Shown one piece after another: positions 16,956 to 25,040 of a DNA stretch of 34,259 nt (position 1 is the first letter of the stretch; every line of letters starts with the position of its first letter). The notes below the pieces were generated by a model, which made no database searches, had not been told where the DNA came from, and saw only the letters and a program-made list of their open reading frames with translations. The stretch covers positions 1-34,259 of the forward strand of contig CAINDO010000113.1 of the NCBI GenBank assembly GCA_903847385.1, given 5' to 3'. The position numbers and the translations under genes are program-made. This DNA comes from an uncultured Myxococcales bacterium (lineage in GTDB: Bacteria > Myxococcota_A > Bradymonadia > UBA7976 > UBA1532).

Positions 16956-19241
16956 TCAGGGCCCCAGCGTCAGCACGCTCTCCAGCGAGCCCTCGAGCAG
17001 CAACCAGCCCTCGAAGACGCCGGACCGCTCGCCCAGCGACGGCTTCAGCGTCAGCCCCTGGATGCGCGGCGCGACGGCGCCGATCTGTCCGGGGTCCACG
17101 TCCACGGACGGGATCGCCAGCGACAGGCCGCCGGCGAGGGCGTCGCGCACCTTGGGCCAGACCACGGCTCCGAAGATCGCCTCCAGCGCGTCCGCAGCGA
17201 GCACCGGCCGCGCGCCGGCTGCCCGGAGCAGTTCGGCCTGGATGACCGGCATGTCGGCGGACACGAGGCGGAGCGCGCCGGTGTCGTCCATCTCCAGCGA
17301 GATGCCTGCGGTGAGCGTGAGCACGTACTCGTCCGGCTCGCCGCCGGCGGGTCCGGTCAGGAACACACGGACGTCGCCGAGCTGCGCGTCGAGCGGGAAG
17401 GCGCCGCCGGGCGCGGCCGGCGCGACCACGGGCGGCAGGCGCGCGTCGAGCCGTACGGATTGAAGCAGCGCGCCGATCTCCGGCGGCAACCCCGGCGTGA
17501 TCTGCAAGAGACCCGTGCGCCAGACCTCGTGCAGCAGGCCATTGAGCAGCTCCAGCCGCATCGACAGGCCGAGCGGCACGTCCGTCCCCGCCGGGGGCTC
17601 GCCGTCGGAGAGGCCGGGGATGCCGGGCACGGCGGGGTTGGGCGCCTGCACCGGCATCGGGTGTGTGAGACGCGCGGAGAGCGCGAGGGCGAGGCCCGTC
17701 CGCCGGTGGCGGATCACGTCCTCGGGCAGCAGGCTGAGGCCCAGCTCGGCCACGGGCGCCCCCTCGAGGCCCACATCGAGCCGGATGGGAATGTCGCCCA
17801 GGGACCCGATCAGGCCGTCGAGCCCCGTCCGGACCAGCGTCGGGAGCTGCTCGCGGATGATGTCGTCGACCAGCCCCGAGGCCAGGCCCTCCACCGTGCC
17901 CCGCAGGCGGCTGCCCAACGTGTCGATCAACGCCTGGGCCCCGGCGTCCTGGAACGTGCCCTGGAGCGACTCCAGCACGACACCGCTCTGATCGACCTCG
18001 ATGGCCAGCGAGCCGTCCGGCGCGATGTCGAAGGTCAGGTGGGCGAAGGCGGCGAGGGACGCGTCGAGGCCACCCGTGAGGTCCAGGGTGGCGCCCTCGA
18101 AGGCGAACTGACCGGCGACGTCCAGGTGCAGGCCGCCGAGGCGCAGGAACAGCTCCAGGCCCTCCGGCACGACGTAGAGATCGACCTCGGGCATGCCGAG
18201 CGTGACGCGCTCGATCTGCAGGCCGCCGGCGTCCACGTTGCCCAGGAGCGCGTCGGCATCCGCCGCGCCGAGGAGTCCGGCGAGCAGGGAGGAGAGGTCC
18301 GCGAGCGTCCAGGGGCCCTCGACCTCCGGGACCGCGACGGGGGCGTCCAGGTCCAGGAGGGACTGCCCGAGCCACAGGCGGGCCGCGTCGGGCACGTCCG
18401 CCTGAGTGTCCCCGACCCGCAGGTAGCGCGGGGCCCACAGGACGTCGCGGGTGACCCGGACCTCGCCGGGCTGCACACCATCGGCGGCCGTGACCTCCAG
18501 ATGGTTGACGCCGAAGCGCGCGTCCACATCCAGCGCGAAGTTGCCCGTACCGTCGACCGCGACCGGCACGCCGTTGATGCGCACGCTGATGGTGCCGCCC
18601 GTGTCCGTTGCCACGCCGCGGACGGCGATGGTCTGCGTGCGGTCTCCGCCGAGGGCCGCGCCGCGTTCGGGCTGCGTCACCGTGAGCTTGGGCAGGCCCG
18701 CGTCCACGTGGAAGAACGCGCGCCCGCAGACGTCGTCGGCGGTGCAAGCGACGACCGCGCCGGGGCCCTCGCGCAGGAACGTGACCAGGCCCGCCGCGTC
18801 CACGTCCCCGGCGGCCTCGGGCTCCACGTGCCACGTCAGCGGGAGACCGGCGAGCGGGTGGCCCGAGCGGTCGAAGACCTCGGCCTCGGCCTGGGGCATC
18901 TGCTCCGGCCCGTACAGGGGCGACCGGGGGTCGAGCGTGACCTCGACCCAACCGACGACGGGCAGGCCGGCGTCGGGTTTCGGCGCGGGTCCGGCGGCGT
19001 CGACCTCGGGCGTGACCTCGGCGTCGTCGCCCGGGCCGGGCCCCGCGGCGTCGGCCTCGGGCGGCGCGTCGGCGTCGGGCTCGGGCAGGAAAGCGTCCAC
19101 GAGGGCGGCATCGGCCTGGGGCGGGCGGATCTCGGCGTCGACGGCGGTCTTGGTCCCGCTCGTGGTGGTGTCGCCGCAGCCCGCGAGGGCGCCGAGGCCG
19201 AGCGCCCAAGCCGAGAGGATCGAAACGCGAGGCGTGTTCAT
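16956..19241 (-). CDS. Lipoprotein with D/A-rich tether, Ig-like region and BPI/TULIP-like C-terminal half
   Basis: This is a 761-residue lipoprotein (L-A-G-C lipobox, Cys22). Residues about 32-95 are a low-complexity Asp/Ala/Pro tether. About 95-270 is Ig-like beta structure. The remaining 480 residues contain alternating amphipathic strands with a helical segment of the form L-L-N-x-L-L-H-x-V-W-R-T-G. That is similar to the conserved L-N-x-x-L-x-x-x-x-x-x-G segment in the C-terminal barrel of BPI-family (TULIP) lipid-binding proteins. The neighbouring gene encodes a paralogue with the same order of parts. The ATG overlaps the upstream gene's TGA (ATGA), so the two are translationally coupled. 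A lipid- or hydrophobic-ligand-binding surface role is inferred from the TULIP resemblance and needs a structural comparison. The lipoprotein assignment itself is firm. Confidence 0.78.
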   Translation of the reverse strand: MNTPRVSILSAWALGLGALAGCGDTTTSGTKTAVDAEIRPPQADAALVDAFLPEPDADAPPEADAAGPGPGDDAEVTPEVDAAGPAPKPDAGLPVVGWVEVTLDPRSPLYGPEQMPQAEAEVFDRSGHPLAGLPLTWHVEPEAAGDVDAAGLVTFLREGPGAVVACTADDVCGRAFFHVDAGLPKLTVTQPERGAALGGDRTQTIAVRGVATDTGGTISVRINGVPVAVDGTGNFALDVDARFGVNHLEVTAADGVQPGEVRVTRDVLWAPRYLRVGDTQADVPDAARLWLGQSLLDLDAPVAVPEVEGPWTLADLSSLLAGLLGAADADALLGNVDAGGLQIERVTLGMPEVDLYVVPEGLELFLRLGGLHLDVAGQFAFEGATLDLTGGLDASLAAFAHLTFDIAPDGSLAIEVDQSGVVLESLQGTFQDAGAQALIDTLGSRLRGTVEGLASGLVDDIIREQLPTLVRTGLDGLIGSLGDIPIRLDVGLEGAPVAELGLSLLPEDVIRHRRTGLALALSARLTHPMPVQAPNPAVPGIPGLSDGEPPAGTDVPLGLSMRLELLNGLLHEVWRTGLLQITPGLPPEIGALLQSVRLDARLPPVVAPAAPGGAFPLDAQLGDVRVFLTGPAGGEPDEYVLTLTAGISLEMDDTGALRLVSADMPVIQAELLRAAGARPVLAADALEAIFGAVVWPKVRDALAGGLSLAIPSVDVDPGQIGAVAPRIQGLTLKPSLGERSGVFEGWLLLEGSLESVLTLGP

Positions 19242-22096
19242 TCGCTGAAGACTCCGTCGACGAGCCAGTGGCTCGGCGTGCCGTCGAGCTGAAGATTGCG
19301 GACCCCGAGGCGCGTTCCCGGGGCGATGCCGAACGTGGCGAGGCTGTCCGGCAGGGCGAAGTCCGGCACGGGCAGGCTCGGCAGGGCGCCGCTGAGCGAG
19401 GTGTCCAGCAGGGCCTGGACGATGTTGCGGAAGAGCGCCTCGAGCGTGGCCCGGGTCTCGGGCGTGAGCGCCACGCCGTCGACCGTGAGAGCGAGGCGGT
19501 CGACCTGGATGCCGCCCTCGCCGCCGAAGCGGATCTCGTTGCCGTTGCGCAGCTCCACGCCGGCCAGGGCGCTCGCGGCCATCTGGATGCGCAGGGGCTC
19601 GTCGAACAACCCTGGGTACACGATCGAGCCCGTGGCCGGTCCGAGGAACAGCCGCAGGCCGTCGTCGGCCGCGCCGGTGCCGATGGCCGCCGGAGGCAGC
19701 AGCACCCGCAAGGAGAGCGAGGCCCCCTCGGGCAGGTTGCCCAGACCGCCCGCGCCGGCGTCGATCTGGAACGTGCCCGCGCGCCACAGGCCGTGCAGCA
19801 CCTGGTTGACCAGGCCGATGGACACGGACACGCCGGCGGTGCCCTGCGGATTGATGGCCACGCCGACCGGCCCCGGCGGGAGCGGCACGCCGGCCGAGAC
19901 CGCGGCCTCGCCGACCCCACCGTTCACACGCGTCGCGATGCCGAGCCGGAGCTGAGCCGGATCGGCCACCAGGGCGTCGATGCCGAAGGCGATCTGGAGA
20001 TCCACGGGCGCGCCGCCGCCCAGGGACGGGATGGAGATCGCCGTGTTGAAGGACGACACGTCCAGGCCGCCCAGGACGCCGGTCAGGAGGCCGTCGATCT
20101 GGGTCTCCAGGTAGTTGCGCAGCGCGTCGGCGACGGTGCTGCGCACCGTGCCCTCGAAGGCCGAGAAGACCAGGTCGAGGACGTCTCCGGTCAGGAAACC
20201 GTCGAAGTCGCTGGAGATCGGGCCGACGTTCACGGCGTCGATCGAGCGCACCGCGATGTTCGGGCGGCCGTCGACCAGGTTGATGTCGAACGTGAGCTCG
20301 AGCTCGATGTAGTCCGCGAGGAGCCGTCCGGTGTTCGTGATGGTCCCGAGCAGCTTGACGTCGAGCTCCATGTTGTTGATTCGGCCACGAACCCGCAGCC
20401 CGCCGTCGATCAGCGTGCTCGAGATCGTGTTCACGCCCTGGATGCGCAGGCCTCGGTACTCCGCGCCGGCGCTCAGGATGCAGACGCCGAAGACCCGCGT
20501 GCGGCACTCGTTGGGCACGACGGGGTTCTGGGCGCGCAGCGACGCGTCGATCGTGTCGATGAGGCCCTGGGAGTTGATCACGGCGAGCAGGAGGTCCGTG
20601 AGGCTCTGCAGGGGTCTCGCCGGGGGGCCGTCGTCGACCGCGCGCTGGGTCAGGACGAGCTGGATCGCGTCGTTCAGGACGTCGGCCTCGGGGTGGTACC
20701 GGTCGGCGGCGAAGTAAGCGCAGAAGGTGCTGTTCGCGTTGCCGACGGCGTCCTCGGCGACGACGTCGTGCACGTTGAGGCCCCACTGGGGCTGCACGTC
20801 CACGCCGAAGTGGCCATCGGCGTCGACCGGCACCTCGTGCCCGTCGACCGTCACGCGCTGGATGCCCGCGACGTCGGCCACGGTGCCCTCGAGGCGGACC
20901 GGGCCGTCCAGCAGGAGCATGGAGCCCGGCGCAGGCGCGGTGCAGCCCACGGCGGGGCCGCCGGCGTCCACCAGGATGTCCGCCGCGGCGCACAGGTCCA
21001 TACCCGTGGCCGTGGGCCCGACGGTGCAGACGGACAGGTGGTATCGACCCTCGGCGGCGAGCTGGAAGCGGCCCTCGCCGAACCCGGGCAGCGCCGGGTC
21101 CGACGTCCACGCGAAGACGAGGTCCTCGACGCGGTTGCCGTAGGTGTCCGTGACCACGGGCCGGTAGCCGAGCACGCCGCCGACCTCGTACACCGGCAGG
21201 TCCGGGGACAGCGCCGCGGAGAGCGCCGCGGGGAGAGCCGGATCGACGACGACCTCGGCGGAGGCGTTCGAGACGACCCCCGGGAGCGAGCAGGCGACCT
21301 GGTAGCGCCCGGCGCGGGTGAAGGTGATGCGCTGCCCGTCGACGGCGTTGGCCGGATCCGCGGGCGTGGCGTCCACGGTGGCGTCCTGCACGGGGAGCAC
21401 GTTGCCCTCGGCGTCTGCCGCCTCGCAGGTGACGCTGACGAGCTCGCCGGCGATCACCCGGGCATGATCGACGCGGGCCACGACGCTCGCGGCCGGACCG
21501 GGAAAGACGTCCCATCGGGCGGGCGTCGCGTCCCGCAGACCCAACCCGGGCGCCACGCAGGTCACCTGGTAGGTGCCCGCCAGCGCGCCGATGTACTCGC
21601 CCGCGTTCTCTCCGGGCCGCCAACCGGTGAGCGGTCGCACCTCGACCCGGGTCTGCTGGTCGGGCACGGCGACGCCGTCGACGTCGAGGACCTCACAGGT
21701 GACCCGGTTGGCCACGCCGGCGGTCGTCGCCCCCTGCCCCAACTGCGTCTCCACGGCCGCGATCTGCGGGGGGACCGCCGCGATGAAGGCGTCCGGGGGC
21801 GGCGGCCCGGCGTCACCGGGGTTCATGCTCGCGTCGTCCTGAGCCGTGCCGGCATCGGGGGGGACGTGGGCCGCGTCCGGCGGCGCCTGCGCGTCCGGCG
21901 GGAGACCTTCGGCGTCCGCCGACGGCTGACCTCCGCCGGCCGTCGAGTCCGCCGTGGGCTGTGTGCCCCCGGCGCCGGCGTCCGCCCCGGCCTTGTTCAG
22001 GTTGCGGCTGCCGGTGTCACCGCAGGCGCCCAGGGTGAGCCCGAGGGTGAGCGCCACCAGGCTCGCTCCGAATCCAGAACGTCGAGTGCACTGCAT
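19238..22096 (-). CDS. Lipoprotein paralogue with Ig-like domains and BPI/TULIP-like C-terminal half
   Basis: This is a 952-residue lipoprotein (L-G-A-C lipobox, Cys25; Gly follows Cys). Residues about 35-105 form an Asp/Ala/Pro/Gly tether. About 110-330 contains three Ig-like units, each with a V-T-C or V-A-C strand and an A-G-x-Y-x-V pattern, and about 360-440 holds a fourth Cys-containing unit. The C-terminal half (about 450-945) carries L-V-N-Q-V-L-H-G-L-W-R-A-G. It ends with short Pro-spaced strands (L-P-V-P-D-F-A-L-P) and a final strand, a layout like the end of BPI-family barrels. It matches the downstream paralogue at these points, so the pair probably arose by tandem duplication. It is the first gene of the pair. 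AAGG lies eight bases before ATG 22096. Lipid binding is inferred, not shown. Confidence 0.78.
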   Translation of the reverse strand: MQCTRRSGFGASLVALTLGLTLGACGDTGSRNLNKAGADAGAGGTQPTADSTAGGGQPSADAEGLPPDAQAPPDAAHVPPDAGTAQDDASMNPGDAGPPPPDAFIAAVPPQIAAVETQLGQGATTAGVANRVTCEVLDVDGVAVPDQQTRVEVRPLTGWRPGENAGEYIGALAGTYQVTCVAPGLGLRDATPARWDVFPGPAASVVARVDHARVIAGELVSVTCEAADAEGNVLPVQDATVDATPADPANAVDGQRITFTRAGRYQVACSLPGVVSNASAEVVVDPALPAALSAALSPDLPVYEVGGVLGYRPVVTDTYGNRVEDLVFAWTSDPALPGFGEGRFQLAAEGRYHLSVCTVGPTATGMDLCAAADILVDAGGPAVGCTAPAPGSMLLLDGPVRLEGTVADVAGIQRVTVDGHEVPVDADGHFGVDVQPQWGLNVHDVVAEDAVGNANSTFCAYFAADRYHPEADVLNDAIQLVLTQRAVDDGPPARPLQSLTDLLLAVINSQGLIDTIDASLRAQNPVVPNECRTRVFGVCILSAGAEYRGLRIQGVNTISSTLIDGGLRVRGRINNMELDVKLLGTITNTGRLLADYIELELTFDINLVDGRPNIAVRSIDAVNVGPISSDFDGFLTGDVLDLVFSAFEGTVRSTVADALRNYLETQIDGLLTGVLGGLDVSSFNTAISIPSLGGGAPVDLQIAFGIDALVADPAQLRLGIATRVNGGVGEAAVSAGVPLPPGPVGVAINPQGTAGVSVSIGLVNQVLHGLWRAGTFQIDAGAGGLGNLPEGASLSLRVLLPPAAIGTGAADDGLRLFLGPATGSIVYPGLFDEPLRIQMAASALAGVELRNGNEIRFGGEGGIQVDRLALTVDGVALTPETRATLEALFRNIVQALLDTSLSGALPSLPVPDFALPDSLATFGIAPGTRLGVRNLQLDGTPSHWLVDGVFSE

Positions 22097-22181
22097 GCTC
22101 TGCCTTTGCTGCCGGAAACTCGCTTTGCTTCATCGGATTTAGCGCAAGGACGGCCGTGATTGCCACCCCGGTTCGCGGGCG

Positions 22182-22231
22182 CGCGGCAAACGCGCGAATC
22201 GCCCGCGAGGGGCGCAAATTCGTTTGCCGCG
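22182..22231. repeat. 11-bp perfect inverted repeat overlapping a promoter
   Basis: CGCGGCAAACG (22182-22192) and CGTTTGCCGCG (22221-22231) are exact inverted copies 28 bases apart. The right arm covers the -35 hexamer (22224-22229) of the promoter for the DUF3727-like gene. Arms of this length and placement suggest two half-sites of a regulator that could control one or both divergent genes by looping or cooperative binding. Confidence 0.5.
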
Positions 22232-22252
22232 GTGCGGCCTCGGCCCTAGCAT
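22224..22252 (+). promoter_or_regulatory. Sigma70-like promoter for the DUF3727-thiolase operon
   Basis: TTGCCG (22224-22229) and TAGCAT (22247-22252) are separated by 17 bases. Each hexamer matches consensus at 4 of 6. The transcript would start near 22259, giving a leader of about 67 bases before ATG 22326. Confidence 0.45.
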
Positions 22253-22270
22253 GCGCCGTTCTTCGGGCGG

Positions 22271-22286
22271 GCCGGCACCGGCCGGC
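22271..22286 (+). other. GC-rich hairpin in the predicted mRNA leader
   Basis: GCCGGC-ACCG-GCCGGC can form a 6-bp stem with a four-base loop, followed by GTTTCG. It lies between the predicted transcription start and the ribosome site. It might stabilise the mRNA or act as a weak attenuator; no alternative pairing is seen. Confidence 0.35.
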
Positions 22287-22325
22287 GTTTCGAAATCATC
22301 GATTGAGCAAGCGAGGAAAGACACC

Positions 22326-22949
22326 ATGAGCGAGAAGCAGGAACTGGCGGAGCGCCGCATCGTGCAGGTTCGGGACGAAGAGGGCACCGAGCCCATGGAC
22401 ATGGAGGTCTTCCTCGAGCTCGACCACGAGGACCGCACCTACGCGCTGATCACCAGCCCCGTGCCCACGGTCGTCCTCTTCGAGGTCGACTCCCAGGGCG
22501 ACGAGGACGCCGGTGAGGCCCTCAACGAGGCCGACGACGACACCTTCGTCGCCCTCAAGAACGACATCAACGACTTCCTGAAGCAGTGGAACGTGTCGAT
22601 CAGCCAGGTCGGCACCGAACTGCGCCTGTCCGACGAGCTCCCCGAGGAGGTCTACGCCGACTCCCCGATGCTGGAGATCGACTCCGGCGAGGACGACGAG
22701 CCGGACAGCTTCCTGCAGCTCGGCGAGTTCGACCGCGGCGACAAGCAGTATTGGCTGCTGATGCCCACGCCGCCCCACCTGTTCGCGGTGGAGCTGAAGG
22801 GCGACTCGGCCCGCTTCCTCGACGACGAGGAGCTCGAGACCCTGCAGCCCATGTTCGACGAGGCGATGGAAGGCCTCGACGAGGAGTTCGAGCACGGCGG
22901 CGAGTGCGACGACCCCGACTGCGACGAGCACGGCGAGAAGAAGAACTGA
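22326..22949 (+). CDS. Acidic DUF3727/DUF1292-like protein with Cys/His tail
   Basis: This is a 207-residue, strongly acidic cytoplasmic protein. It has two similar units: about 22-70, with [13 protein letters not shown], and about 125-165, with [12 protein letters not shown]. This duplicated Y-x-L-(I/L/M)-x-P-x-x-x-P pattern resembles the DUF1292/DUF3727 families of unknown function. DUF3727 is known mainly from cyanobacteria and plastids. The extreme C-terminus holds H-x3-C-x4-C-x2-H ([13 protein letters not shown]), which could bind a metal and is not part of the DUF as I know it. GAGGAAAG lies upstream of ATG 22326. The thiolase gene starts 16 bases downstream, so they probably share a transcript, but no functional link is known. 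Family assignment is from pattern only. Confidence 0.72.
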   Translation: MSEKQELAERRIVQVRDEEGTEPMDMEVFLELDHEDRTYALITSPVPTVVLFEVDSQGDEDAGEALNEADDDTFVALKNDINDFLKQWNVSISQVGTELRLSDELPEEVYADSPMLEIDSGEDDEPDSFLQLGEFDRGDKQYWLLMPTPPHLFAVELKGDSARFLDDEELETLQPMFDEAMEGLDEEFEHGGECDDPDCDEHGEKKN

Positions 22950-22965
22950 GAACGGGAGGCCCGCC

Positions 22966-24162
22966 ATGCGCGAAGTCGTCATCGTCTCTGCGGTCCGGAC
23001 CCCCATCGGCCGCATCCGCGGGGGTCTGTCGGGCGTCCGCCCGGACGACCTCGGCGGCATGGTCATCGCCGAGTCCCTGAAGCGCGCCGGCATCGAGGGC
23101 GAGCTCGTGGACGAGGTCGTCTTCGGCTGCGCCAACCAGGCAGGCGAGGACAACCGCAACGTGGCCCGCATGGCGCTCCTGCTGGCCGGACTCCCGCAGT
23201 CCGTGCCGGGCATGACCGTCAATCGGCTCTGCGCCAGCGGCCTCAGCGCCGTCAACACGGCGTTCCGGCAGATCGCCGTCGGCGACGCGGACGTGATGGT
23301 GGCCGGCGGGGTCGAGTCCATGAGCCGGGCGCCCTGGGTCATGCCCAAGGCGGACGGCCCGTTTCCCACGGGCAACGTCACGGTCTACGACTCGTCGCTG
23401 GGCTGGCGTTTCCCCAACCCGTCGATGGAGAAGCTCTTCCCGCTCGAGCCCATGGGTGAGACGGCGGAGAACCTGGTCGAGCGTTACGGCCTGACGCGCG
23501 AGGCGCAGGACGCCTTCGCGTGTGAGAGCCAGCGGCGCGCGGTCGCGGCCCAGAAGTCCGGCGCGTTCGACGCGGAGCTCATGCCCGTGTCGATCCCGCA
23601 GCGGAAGGGCCCGCCCGTCGTCGTCGCGCAGGACGAGGGCCCCCGCGGCGACACCACCCTCGAGGCGCTGGCCAAGCTCGGCGCGGCGTTCCGCAAGGGG
23701 GGCTCCGTCACCGCAGGCAACAGCAGCACGCTGAACGACGGCGCCGCCGCGCTGGTGCTGATGTCGGCAGAGAAGGCGCAGGCCCTCGGCCGCACGCACC
23801 TCGCCCGCCTGGTCGCGACCGGCGAGGCCGGCGTGGATCCCCGGGTGATGGGCATCGGCCCCGTGCCGGCGATCCGCAAGTGCCTCGCACGCGCGGGCCG
23901 CACCATCGACGACGTGAAGCTCTTCGAGCTCAACGAGGCCTTCGCGGCGCAGTCCCTGGCCGTCATGCAGGACCTCGCGCTCGACGCGGCCCGGGTGAAT
24001 GTCAACGGGGGCGCCATCGCCCTCGGGCACCCGCTCGGCTGCAGCGGCGCCCGAATCCTCACCACCCTGGTGCACGCGCTGCGCGCCCGGGGCGGCGGGC
24101 TCGGCGTGGCCTCGCTCTGCGTCGGCGTCGGTCAGGGCGTCGCGACGCTCGTCGAGGTCTGA
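22966..24162 (+). CDS. Thiolase (acetyl-CoA acyltransferase, 3-oxoadipyl-CoA thiolase-like)
   Basis: This 398-residue protein is full length for a degradative-type thiolase, which cleaves 3-ketoacyl-CoA with CoA to acetyl-CoA and a shortened acyl-CoA. The nucleophile is Cys89 (N-R-L-C-A-S-G). His355 lies in G-H-P-L-G-C-S-G and the general acid/base Cys385 in C-V-G-V-G-Q-G, so the catalytic set is complete. The segments [15 protein letters not shown] and [13 protein letters not shown] resemble PcaF/PaaJ 3-oxoadipyl-CoA thiolases more than FadA. No other aromatic-degradation gene is present, so a fatty-acid or acetoacetyl-CoA role is equally possible. GGGAGG (22954-22959) is six bases before ATG. 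A hairpin at the 3' end (24169-24185) may end the transcript. Confidence 0.93.
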   Translation: MREVVIVSAVRTPIGRIRGGLSGVRPDDLGGMVIAESLKRAGIEGELVDEVVFGCANQAGEDNRNVARMALLLAGLPQSVPGMTVNRLCASGLSAVNTAFRQIAVGDADVMVAGGVESMSRAPWVMPKADGPFPTGNVTVYDSSLGWRFPNPSMEKLFPLEPMGETAENLVERYGLTREAQDAFACESQRRAVAAQKSGAFDAELMPVSIPQRKGPPVVVAQDEGPRGDTTLEALAKLGAAFRKGGSVTAGNSSTLNDGAAALVLMSAEKAQALGRTHLARLVATGEAGVDPRVMGIGPVPAIRKCLARAGRTIDDVKLFELNEAFAAQSLAVMQDLALDAARVNVNGGAIALGHPLGCSGARILTTLVHALRARGGGLGVASLCVGVGQGVATLVEV

Positions 24163-24168
24163 GGCGGC

Positions 24169-24185
24169 GGGCCTACCAGAGGCCC
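24169..24185 (+). terminator. Hairpin at the thiolase/nuclease convergent junction
   Basis: GGGCCT (24169-24174) and AGGCCC (24180-24185) form a 6-bp stem with a five-base loop, followed on the plus strand by TTCGT. It lies seven bases past the thiolase stop and overlaps the TAG of the convergent nuclease gene. The T run is poor, so Rho-independent activity would be modest. Confidence 0.4.
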
Positions 24186-24925
24186 TTCGTCCGCAGGCAG
24201 TCCGAGCGGTCCATCCCGTACCGCTTCTCGAAGGGCACGTACACCAGACACGCGCCGTCATGGCACACGCGCTCGCACATGCCGTAGACCTGCTCGTGGT
24301 GAAACTCCTTCGAGAGCCCCGTCGTCGACGACAGGACGCGGTCGTAGGTCTTGCCCTTGCCGCCGCCCGACTCCGCGTTGCTGTGCAGGCTGGTGAGGAC
24401 GCCCTCGGGGACCCCCTTGGCCCACATGCCCCGGCCGGCCTGGATGGCCTCGCGCTGCATGGCCAGGAGCGCCTGGTCCACGGGCGGCTTGAGCGCGTAA
24501 ACGTGCCCGTAACCCTCGGTGACCATCGCCTCGACGAGGTCGCGGCAGTAGACGAGCATGCGGCCGTAGTGGTCCTTCTGGCCTTCCCAGGCGCAGTTCC
24601 ACACGCGGCTTCGGGCGAAACGGGTGGCGGCCTTGGTGACCTTGTAGAGCTCCATGCCCGTCCACTTGCCCCAACTGTGGACCGGCCCGTAGCTCTCGAG
24701 CGCGTTGTAGCCCATGAGGCGCACGCGCTGCTTGACGAACTTGCCCTCGAGGAACCCGAAGCTGTCGCCGTCGTTCCACGCGACGGCGACCCGCTCGCCC
24801 TCGATGATCACGGCCGAGGGCGGCATGCGAAAGCCGCCCTGCGCCGGCGGGTGCGCGTCGGGCTCACCGGCCTTGGGAACCGCCTGCGCGGCCAGCAGAA
24901 GCACCAACGACAGAACCTGAAGCAC
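24173..24925 (-). CDS. Secreted staphylococcal-nuclease-like (thermonuclease) protein
   Basis: This 250-residue protein has a signal peptide (hydrophobic residues 2-14, cleavage probably after A-Q-A) and an SNase-like OB-fold at about 40-170. The active-site set of Staphylococcus nuclease is conserved: the D-G-D calcium site (52-54), Arg69 in V-R-L-M-G-Y, Glu77 in N-A-L-E-S and Arg122 in H-Y-G-R-M-L-V-Y correspond to D21, R35, E43 and R87. It should therefore hydrolyse DNA or RNA with Ca2+ outside the cytoplasm. A C-terminal extension (about 175-250) contains four Cys (C-E-R-V-C, D-G-A-C and S-D-C) and is not part of the usual nuclease; it may form disulfides. The start is GTG 24925, with GAGGAG (24933-24938) seven bases upstream. 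It is monocistronic. Confidence 0.87.
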   Translation of the reverse strand: MLQVLSLVLLLAAQAVPKAGEPDAHPPAQGGFRMPPSAVIIEGERVAVAWNDGDSFGFLEGKFVKQRVRLMGYNALESYGPVHSWGKWTGMELYKVTKAATRFARSRVWNCAWEGQKDHYGRMLVYCRDLVEAMVTEGYGHVYALKPPVDQALLAMQREAIQAGRGMWAKGVPEGVLTSLHSNAESGGGKGKTYDRVLSSTTGLSKEFHHEQVYGMCERVCHDGACLVYVPFEKRYGMDRSDCLRTKGLW

Positions 24926-25007
24926 GGATCCACTCCTCGGAAGCCAGCCCCCGAGTATGGCCCCGGGGCGGCTCCGGAATCCAGTGCCGAGGCGCTCTGC
25001 CGACCTG

Positions 25008-25034
25008 TTGCGGGGATGGCCCGAGTGCTATACG
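25008..25034 (+). promoter_or_regulatory. Promoter-like hexamers directly before ATG 25041
   Basis: TTGCGG (25008-25013) is followed after 15 bases by TATACG (25029-25034). Transcription would start about six to seven bases later, at or next to the ATG at 25041, where no Shine-Dalgarno is visible. This fits a leaderless mRNA, but the 15-base spacer is short of the usual 17. The rest of the 115-base divergent gap shows no other clear element. Confidence 0.35.
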
Positions 25035-25040
25035 GCCCCC

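Larger units (their letters stand above)
22097..22325. other. Divergent intergenic region (largest in window)
   Basis: This 229-base gap separates the TULIP-like lipoprotein gene (minus) from the DUF3727-like gene (plus). It contains an 11-bp inverted repeat (22182-22231), a sigma70-like promoter (22224-22252) and a GC-rich hairpin in the predicted leader (22271-22286). I could not find a convincing promoter for the minus-strand gene. No small open frame with a ribosome site stands out. Confidence 0.6.

Noticed and set aside
17460..19292. A 610-codon plus-strand frame opposite the second TULIP-like lipoprotein gene
   Set aside because: Same reasoning: shadow composition and no ribosome site.
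19268..22159. A 963-codon open frame on the plus strand opposite the TULIP-like lipoprotein gene
   Set aside because: It is a long His/Arg/Val-rich shadow frame without start-site support. The opposite strand encodes a lipoprotein with clear repeats and signal.
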